Positions 45,034 through 50,462 of a DNA stretch of 50,462 nucleotides are shown here, piece after piece. Made by a program: the position numbers and the translations under genes. Origin of the DNA: Burkholderiales bacterium (lineage in GTDB: Bacteria; Pseudomonadota; Gammaproteobacteria; Burkholderiales; UBA11063); the NCBI GenBank assembly GCA_019744945.1, contig JAIETT010000085.1:1-50462 (forward strand), in the 5' to 3' direction. Numbering within the stretch: the first letter of the stretch is position 1; each line of letters opens with the position of its first letter. Under the pieces are notes generated by a model. The model saw nothing but the letters and a program-made list of their open reading frames with translations. It did not search any database and was not told the DNA's origin.

Positions 45034-45468
45034 ATGAATAAAGTATACGTAAAATTTAATGCGGCTAATCAGTTTGATGGTTTTCACTTATTGTTTCAAG
45101 ATGACGCGCTGCCAGAAAATGCTTTTATAATTGATGGAGATCAACATGATGAATATTTAAACGCTCTTAACAGTCAATTAAAGAACATTATTTTAGTTGA
45201 CGGTGAGATTCAGATTGTTGATAAATATACACCAGAGGAGTTAGCGGCAAGACAAGCTATTGAAGTAGCACAAGCATTAAGAAATCAAGCTAACAGAATG
45301 CTAATTCAAACAGATCGCTTTGAACATGATGTGTATCAAGCTAAAATGCAAGGTAATGAACCCGATGAGTTTGACGTTTGGCGTATTGAGTTATTAGATG
45401 TTGCGCTTGGTGATGGTAGCGTTATGCCAACCACCCCAGAATTTATGCAGAAATTTTTGGAGTTATAA
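45034..45468 (+). CDS. tail fibre assembly-like protein
   Basis: Position and RNQANRMLIQTDRFEHDVYQAKMQGNEPDEFDVWRIELLDV. Confidence 0.7.
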   Translation: MNKVYVKFNAANQFDGFHLLFQDDALPENAFIIDGDQHDEYLNALNSQLKNIILVDGEIQIVDKYTPEELAARQAIEVAQALRNQANRMLIQTDRFEHDVYQAKMQGNEPDEFDVWRIELLDVALGDGSVMPTTPEFMQKFLEL

Positions 45469-45470
45469 CC

Positions 45471-46655
45471 ATGAATATAAAGAAATTACTTTTAGTTTTT
45501 GTAACTGCGCTTATAGCGCAGTTTTCTTTTGCCTTGGCCGCACCAGCTTCAGTTGCATTAGCTAGCTCACAAGTCCAGCAAAGCAATCGAGTTGTTGATT
45601 TTCATAGTATGTTGGACGCTGGCACATATGGCATTTATAGCGATGCCACACTATTAAATGGTCCACCCGCAACTGGTATTAAAACAGCTATCGTTGTTTA
45701 CGCTTATAAAGATAATTATGATAAAGTTGTTAATCAAACTGTTTTTGATAGTGATGGTTCTGGCTGGCAAGAATATTACGATTACGGCACTAAAAAATGG
45801 AGTGCGTGGAGCCAATTTGGTGGGGGAGGTGGTCAAAAAGGTGATAAGGGAGATAAAGGTGACACTGGTCCACAAGGTTTACCTGGTGTAAAAGGTGATA
45901 CTGGAGCACAAGGAATCCAAGGTGTTAAGGGCGATGTAGGCGCGAAAGGAGACACTGGGGTACAGGGTATCCAAGGAATACAGGGTGTGGCTGGCAAAGA
46001 TGGTGCTAATGGAAAAGATGGCAAGGACGGGCTAGTAAATCCAATGACCGCCACTGGTGATATGATTTATGCTGGTGCAAATGGTTTCCCTACTCGCCTA
46101 GGGGCTGGCGTAGCTGGGCAAGTGCTAACATTAAGCAACTCAGCTCCAATTATACCAATTTGGCAAACTCCTGCGAACATTCTATCGTTTAATGTGCCGA
46201 TTTCGAGTGTATATGCTGATGCAGCAATTCCTGCAGTAGTTGTATTAAAAAATAGCAGCGGAACTACGCAACTAACCCAGAACGGATTATTATGTAATTC
46301 AACTGGATTAATGAATATTACTCAGCAATTTAGTCTAGTTGTTGCAAGTGGACAAACTATTAGCATTAGCGGTCGTCTGACTTTCTACAATATTAGTGCG
46401 ATTACGCAATCTAATTATTATGTAAATATCCAAGTGTTAGGGTTAACAACTGGCGGGCAATTGGTTAATCTTGGAACACAGACGCAAACTACATTAAGTA
46501 AAGCGCAATATGGTTATACCAATGCTAATTTTAGTGCCAAGCAAACACTTGTAACTGATCTTATAGCTATTGGCATCCAAGCCCAAGTTGTCTATGCAGA
46601 AGCTAATAATACAGCTGTAGTTAACACAATGTTTGCTCAAGTAACAATTTTATAA
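45471..46655 (+). CDS. collagen-like (G-X-Y) protein with N-terminal signal peptide
   Basis: MNIKKLLLVFVTALIAQFSFALAAPA; GQKGDKGDKGDTGPQGLPGVKGDTGAQGIQGVKGD... Confidence 0.85.
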   Translation: MNIKKLLLVFVTALIAQFSFALAAPASVALASSQVQQSNRVVDFHSMLDAGTYGIYSDATLLNGPPATGIKTAIVVYAYKDNYDKVVNQTVFDSDGSGWQEYYDYGTKKWSAWSQFGGGGGQKGDKGDKGDTGPQGLPGVKGDTGAQGIQGVKGDVGAKGDTGVQGIQGIQGVAGKDGANGKDGKDGLVNPMTATGDMIYAGANGFPTRLGAGVAGQVLTLSNSAPIIPIWQTPANILSFNVPISSVYADAAIPAVVVLKNSSGTTQLTQNGLLCNSTGLMNITQQFSLVVASGQTISISGRLTFYNISAITQSNYYVNIQVLGLTTGGQLVNLGTQTQTTLSKAQYGYTNANFSAKQTLVTDLIAIGIQAQVVYAEANNTAVVNTMFAQVTIL

Positions 46656-46665
46656 GGATTTTTAA

Positions 46666-47559
46666 ATGGGAACTGATTCAGTTATAACGAGAGGAATACC
46701 TGCTTACGGCAACATGTCGTTTAAAGATGAGTGGAGAGCTGATAAAAAATATCAATTCAATAATAGCTCATATGATGTCTGTGATGTAGTTACATACAAT
46801 GGTGGTCAGTATGTAACAATGGCCGAACCAGCTATTGGAGATTCCCCAGCCACAGCTACAACAAAGTGGCGGTTAATTGGTACAGTTGGATCTACTCCAC
46901 CGACTACGCAGTATAAGGCCAGTGTACCTGTTCAGAACTTAGGGCAAACGCTAGGCACTTACACTCAATACTGGACGGGCGGAACTTTAGTGCCATACGT
47001 GCCTTACGCAGTAGCCCCATATGCCAGTGCTTCATCTGGCATGACGCCAACATATTATTTTAGTTTTAGCTCTAGTCTTCAGTTTACAGTTGACTTAGCA
47101 TTCAGTGTGATCAATACTTCATATAGCAGTGGTGGTGATGTATTAACAGACTTAAATATCGCGGGCGTAATCTTGTATGTACAAAAAACCGATGGTACTG
47201 TTCTGCGCAAGCCGTTAAGCACCATTGGTAACAATCCATACACTACCACGGGTCTAAGCTCACTAAAAATTAATGATGTGGTAATGAAGGGTAATGTTCA
47301 AGTTACATCCACTGGTGCTGATATTGAATATGTAATGTTAAATTTACAACAATTTGTACGCACAAATAGTAACTACAATATGGGATTAATTGGTAGTTTT
47401 GCCGCATACATAAATATCACTGCTATTACGCTTGACAATGGGGCAACATACACCCCCATTGCTGAAGCATTGGCAAGTGGCAAAGCTGTAGATATGGGGC
47501 GCGAATGTGGCGGAATTATGCCTAGAACTGAGGCTGTTTTAAAAGGATTAATTGTATAA
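46666..47559 (+). CDS. tail-associated protein with CBM5/12-like N-terminal motif
   Basis: FNNSSYDVCDVVTYNGGQYVTMAEPAIGDSPATATTKWRLIG. Confidence 0.55.
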   Translation: MGTDSVITRGIPAYGNMSFKDEWRADKKYQFNNSSYDVCDVVTYNGGQYVTMAEPAIGDSPATATTKWRLIGTVGSTPPTTQYKASVPVQNLGQTLGTYTQYWTGGTLVPYVPYAVAPYASASSGMTPTYYFSFSSSLQFTVDLAFSVINTSYSSGGDVLTDLNIAGVILYVQKTDGTVLRKPLSTIGNNPYTTTGLSSLKINDVVMKGNVQVTSTGADIEYVMLNLQQFVRTNSNYNMGLIGSFAAYINITAITLDNGATYTPIAEALASGKAVDMGRECGGIMPRTEAVLKGLIV

Positions 47560-47954
47560 TGAAAATTAAATTATATTGGACATACTTATTAGATGCCGCT
47601 ATGGGAGTGCATGGCCCTAGTAAAATATACGACGTTATCATGGGGGCACTATTGCTGTGCTTAGGTGGTTTTGCCATTTTGTTTGGACATTATCAGCAAG
47701 TGATTACCTATGTATTTAATTCACTGATTGTAATAGCTGGGGCTATGTATATTTTAATGGCCTTAGACAGAATTAAAACTGTGAAATACAAAGCAATGAT
47801 TGAATACGTTAGCTTATTTTTATTATTAGTAAACTTTGGGTTGAGTTTAGCCGGTAAATCATCGCGCACTGATAGTTGGGCTTTTGCTGTGTTTATTATT
47901 TTAGTGCTGGTCCTGAAATTGAGGGCAGAGGGATGCGATGACACACATCATTGA
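47559..47954 (+). CDS. membrane protein, possible holin/lysis-associated
   Basis: 3-4 hydrophobic segments, located before lysis genes. Confidence 0.55.
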   Translation: MKIKLYWTYLLDAAMGVHGPSKIYDVIMGALLLCLGGFAILFGHYQQVITYVFNSLIVIAGAMYILMALDRIKTVKYKAMIEYVSLFLLLVNFGLSLAGKSSRTDSWAFAVFIILVLVLKLRAEGCDDTHH

Positions 47955-48084
47955 TAAACTTGAACCATTACATCTAGCTATATTGCTGGGCTTTGGTGTG
48001 GGGTGGGTTGGATATATTCTAGCTCGCGGGGTGGTCGTTAGATGGGGCGATAAAGAGTTTAGAACAGGTAAAAAGAATGACTAG
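47938..48084 (+). CDS. 48 aa small membrane protein
   Basis: MTHIIDKLEPLHLAILLGFGVGWVGYILARGVVVRWGDKEFRTGKKND*; overlaps previous gene. Confidence 0.5.
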   Translation: MTHIIDKLEPLHLAILLGFGVGWVGYILARGVVVRWGDKEFRTGKKND

Positions 48085-48147
48085 GCTCTTAATTTTAAAA
48101 ATTGGTACGGTAAGTATTGTTAATTTTATTTTAAGAAAGAAAAAAGA

Positions 48148-48336
48148 ATGAAAAGACTAATTAGTTTATTGAGTTGTGTGGTGTTAGTGGCGTGTTCAGG
48201 TGTTCAATCGTTGAATGTTGATACTAACAAAACACACACAGATTATAGCAAAGAATCTGGTACCAATATTAATTATGGGGGCACGAATGCGTCGGGTAAC
48301 ATTAGTATTAAGCATAATAGCTCTAACGCTCAGTAG
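48148..48336 (+). CDS. small lipoprotein
   Basis: MKRLISLLSCVVLVACSG lipobox LVAC. Confidence 0.65.
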   Translation: MKRLISLLSCVVLVACSGVQSLNVDTNKTHTDYSKESGTNINYGGTNASGNISIKHNSSNAQ

Positions 48337-48427
48337 TTGCGCCACGGGTTATTATAACAGTGCTGCGGTAAGTGCAAGTTATTGCCATGGCACATACAAT
48401 CTAACTTGTGAACTTAAAAGGAATTAA
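48287..48427 (+). CDS. second lipoprotein overlapping the first in +1 frame
   Basis: MRRVTLVLSIIALTLSSCATGYYNSAAVSASYCHGTYNLTCELKRN*, lipobox LSSC. Confidence 0.6.
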   Translation: MRRVTLVLSIIALTLSSCATGYYNSAAVSASYCHGTYNLTCELKRN

Positions 48428-48429
48428 TC

Positions 48430-49038
48430 ATGAAAAAATTATTATTGTTGGCTTTTGTTTTTGTAACTTTTAATGCTTTTGCATCGTCCAAGGAAACTTG
48501 GGTATGCATCAAGAATATCACGGGTACTCAGAAATACGTTAATTCTTTTGACGATTCTGATAACAATATGTGGGATGGCTCTGCTCGGCCAAATAAAGTA
48601 CTCAATGATTTTTATTTAGCTCCTAATGAAAGTAAATGTGCGCGACTTGAAATTAACACATCATCTAAGCAGCTTAAAGCCCATGATGGTTATTATTCAT
48701 TCGTGATGACCACACATGATGCAGGCAGCGATATGAACTATGGCTACAATGTTTTAGCCTTAAATTCTCATGTGTCTTACATGTGGGGTTTATGGGGGTA
48801 TAACAGCAATACATCACTAGATGCTAGTGAAAATAAACTAGAATACAATCCATCTGGGTTCATGAAATGGTTTAGAAAAAGTATAGCTAATGACAGCTCA
48901 AATACGGCTAAAGTTATCAACCATGGATTTGATACTATGGACAATGGCACAGATACAATCCTATGGGATGGTTATAACTGCAAAGCGGAAGCAGGACAAG
49001 CACATCCAAACTGCAGTACTTTTAAAATAAAACGATAA
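48430..49038 (+). CDS. exported protein of unknown function, 202 aa
   Basis: Signal peptide MKKLLLLAFVFVTFNAFASS; within lysis cassette. Confidence 0.65.
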   Translation: MKKLLLLAFVFVTFNAFASSKETWVCIKNITGTQKYVNSFDDSDNNMWDGSARPNKVLNDFYLAPNESKCARLEINTSSKQLKAHDGYYSFVMTTHDAGSDMNYGYNVLALNSHVSYMWGLWGYNSNTSLDASENKLEYNPSGFMKWFRKSIANDSSNTAKVINHGFDTMDNGTDTILWDGYNCKAEAGQAHPNCSTFKIKR

Positions 49039-49047
49039 GGGTTAAAC

Positions 49048-49461
49048 ATGATTAACAGTAAAGATATTAATGATTTACATCCAAAGGTTAAAGCACTTGC
49101 AGAACTATTTATTGCCAAATGTGCAGAGCAGGGCGTTAAAGTAATTATAACTAGCACATATCGCGATGCCGAAAGTCAAAATGCGCTGTATGCTCAGGGC
49201 AGAACCGCAACTGGCAAGATTGTGACCAATGCAAAAGCCGGTCAATCATTTCACAACTACAAAGTAGCTTTTGATTTCGCACCAGTGATTGGTGGACAAA
49301 TCCCGTGGAACGACACCAAGCTATTTAATAAATGCGGTGAGATAGCTGAAAGTGTTGGGCTTGAATGGGTTGGACGCTGGCAATCGTTCAAAGAATTGGC
49401 GCATTGTCAGTTTACTAGTGGATTGACGTTAGCTGATTTTAAGGCTGGTAAGATGATCTAA
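49048..49461 (+). CDS. M15-family endolysin (L-alanyl-D-glutamate peptidase-like)
   Basis: VIITSTYRDAESQNALYAQGR...AGQSFHNYKVAFDF...WVGRWQSFKELAHCQF. Confidence 0.92.
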   Translation: MINSKDINDLHPKVKALAELFIAKCAEQGVKVIITSTYRDAESQNALYAQGRTATGKIVTNAKAGQSFHNYKVAFDFAPVIGGQIPWNDTKLFNKCGEIAESVGLEWVGRWQSFKELAHCQFTSGLTLADFKAGKMI

Positions 49462-49493
49462 ACCAATATAATTCAAATAATCAGGCAAATTCT

Positions 49494-49521
49494 AAGCTCC
49501 ACCTTTTAGTGGAGCTTATTT
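49494..49521 (+). terminator. intrinsic terminator
   Basis: aagctccaccttttagtggagcttattt. Confidence 0.7.
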
Positions 49522-49536
49522 AATAGGAATAATGAT

Positions 49537-49917
49537 ATGCACTTAATTAAATTAGAAGAACTTATTAAAACTCATCTGGTAATGACTAGTAGAGACATTG
49601 CTGATTTAACTGGAAAAACAGTTGGACATATTAATCGTGATATTAAAGCTATGCTTAAAGAGCTTAAACCAAGCTACCCAGATTTGGATAGTGAGTATAG
49701 AACAGTTTGTTATGAACAAAATACTGGTTTTGGAGTTAAACTGAATACCATGTTTGAGTTAGATAAAAGATTAACGCTTTGTTTAACTTCTGGGTATTCA
49801 GCTAAATTAAGATTAAAAATCATTGACAGAGTTGCAGAATTAGAATCTGAAAATAACTCCCTCAAAGCTCGAATTAAGTCTGCTCATGATGATATGGAAT
49901 TAATTAAAGTGCATTAA
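49537..49917 (+). CDS. third, short Rha-type regulatory protein
   Basis: VMTSRDIADLTGKTVGHINRDIKAML...LTLCLTSGYSAKLRLKIIDRVAELE. Confidence 0.8.
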   Translation: MHLIKLEELIKTHLVMTSRDIADLTGKTVGHINRDIKAMLKELKPSYPDLDSEYRTVCYEQNTGFGVKLNTMFELDKRLTLCLTSGYSAKLRLKIIDRVAELESENNSLKARIKSAHDDMELIKVH

Positions 49918-49937
49918 TATAAAATTATTTGTCTTAA

Positions 49938-50306
49938 TTAAATAGGCACTATTTTACCCATTAGATCATTAGGTACATCGTTCTTGATAATTTTAAATGA
50001 AATTTGATTCTCATTTTTCTTTATACCAATCAAGCCATACTTTTCATAATTTATGCCAGTTTTAAGATTATCTACTGTTGGTGGTGGTAGATGACTTGTA
50101 TATCCAAGATTTTCCCCTATGAACCAAAGGTCTAGATTATTTTGAGTATAAGATGAGAAGTCGAAATTAAGGTTTAATGAATTACTGTTGATGTGTAGGG
50201 TTACATCCTCATGGTTTGAAAAATCAGAACATTCTATCGAATCATTTAAATCAAGATGTATTGGTGAATTCTCACGAACCTGAATTGCAATTAGCTTAGT
50301 CTGCAT
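49938..50306 (-). CDS. hypothetical protein, 122 aa
   Basis: ORF, opposite to late operon. Confidence 0.5.
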   Translation of the reverse strand: MQTKLIAIQVRENSPIHLDLNDSIECSDFSNHEDVTLHINSNSLNLNFDFSSYTQNNLDLWFIGENLGYTSHLPPPTVDNLKTGINYEKYGLIGIKKNENQISFKIIKNDVPNDLMGKIVPI

Positions 50307-50324
50307 GCGTTTATCCTAATAAAG

Positions 50325-50462
50325 TTATTTTTCGGCTATTTTAGTAACAATATTTTTAATCTCTTTGGGTTTAATTCCTCGCGGCTTGCCGCGACTTAGT
50401 ATAATCTATGGATGAATAAAAGTAAGTATATCCACAAAGATCACAACGTAAGCGTTCTCTTG
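50325..50462 (-). pseudogene. possible zinc-ribbon transposase remnant (frameshifted, truncated by window)
   Basis: Minus: RERLRCDLCGYTYFYSSIDYTKSR then after frame change SRGKPRGIKPKEIKNIVTKIAEK*. Confidence 0.3.

Noticed and set aside
45833-46054. Proline-rich 73 aa minus ORF
   Set aside because: Mirror of collagen G-X-Y repeats.
50300-50462. attR near the right end
   Set aside because: No sequence resembling 974-1003 or an RFN 3' half is present; the prophage end probably lies beyond the window.
1-50462. tRNA genes or CRISPR arrays
   Set aside because: No cloverleaf-like segments or regularly spaced identical repeats were recognised by eye; a tRNAscan/CRISPR finder run would be decisive.

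Overview
The window is almost entirely one AT-rich integrated temperate phage. It has a lambda-like capsid module (Nu1/GpA-type terminase, gpW, portal B, ClpP-type protease/scaffold, decoration D, capsid E) joined to a P2-like contractile tail (sheath, tube, E/E' frameshift, tape measure, X, D, V, U, W, J, I). The left edge has an IS256-family transposase C-terminus, then what looks like the 5' half of an FMN riboswitch (RFN element) truncated about 74 bp from the stop codon of an integrase; this suggests integration into a riboflavin-gene riboswitch. The leftward early operon carries excisionase, a DUF2303 protein and a ParM-like actin plus RHH (ParR-like) pair. An immunity region with an S24 repressor, two matching candidate operators about 3 kb apart and a RelB/YafQ toxin-antitoxin follows. 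The rightward region carries structured leaders, replication genes, and then a second integrase just before the late operon. The most unusual signal is a duplicated regulatory module: two paralogous, domain-shuffled Rha-type antirepressor-like genes, each followed by a micro-ORF. Each is preceded by a C4-like leader whose three segments (1/2/3) are mutually complementary, with segment 3 covering the Shine-Dalgarno. The two loci carry different but internally matched sequences, i.e. apparent three-way covariation. A consensus sigma70 promoter followed by two tandem terminators upstream of the terminase resembles a pR'/6S/tR' late-gene antitermination arrangement. No rRNA, tRNA or CRISPR was seen. 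The right attachment site was not found in the window.
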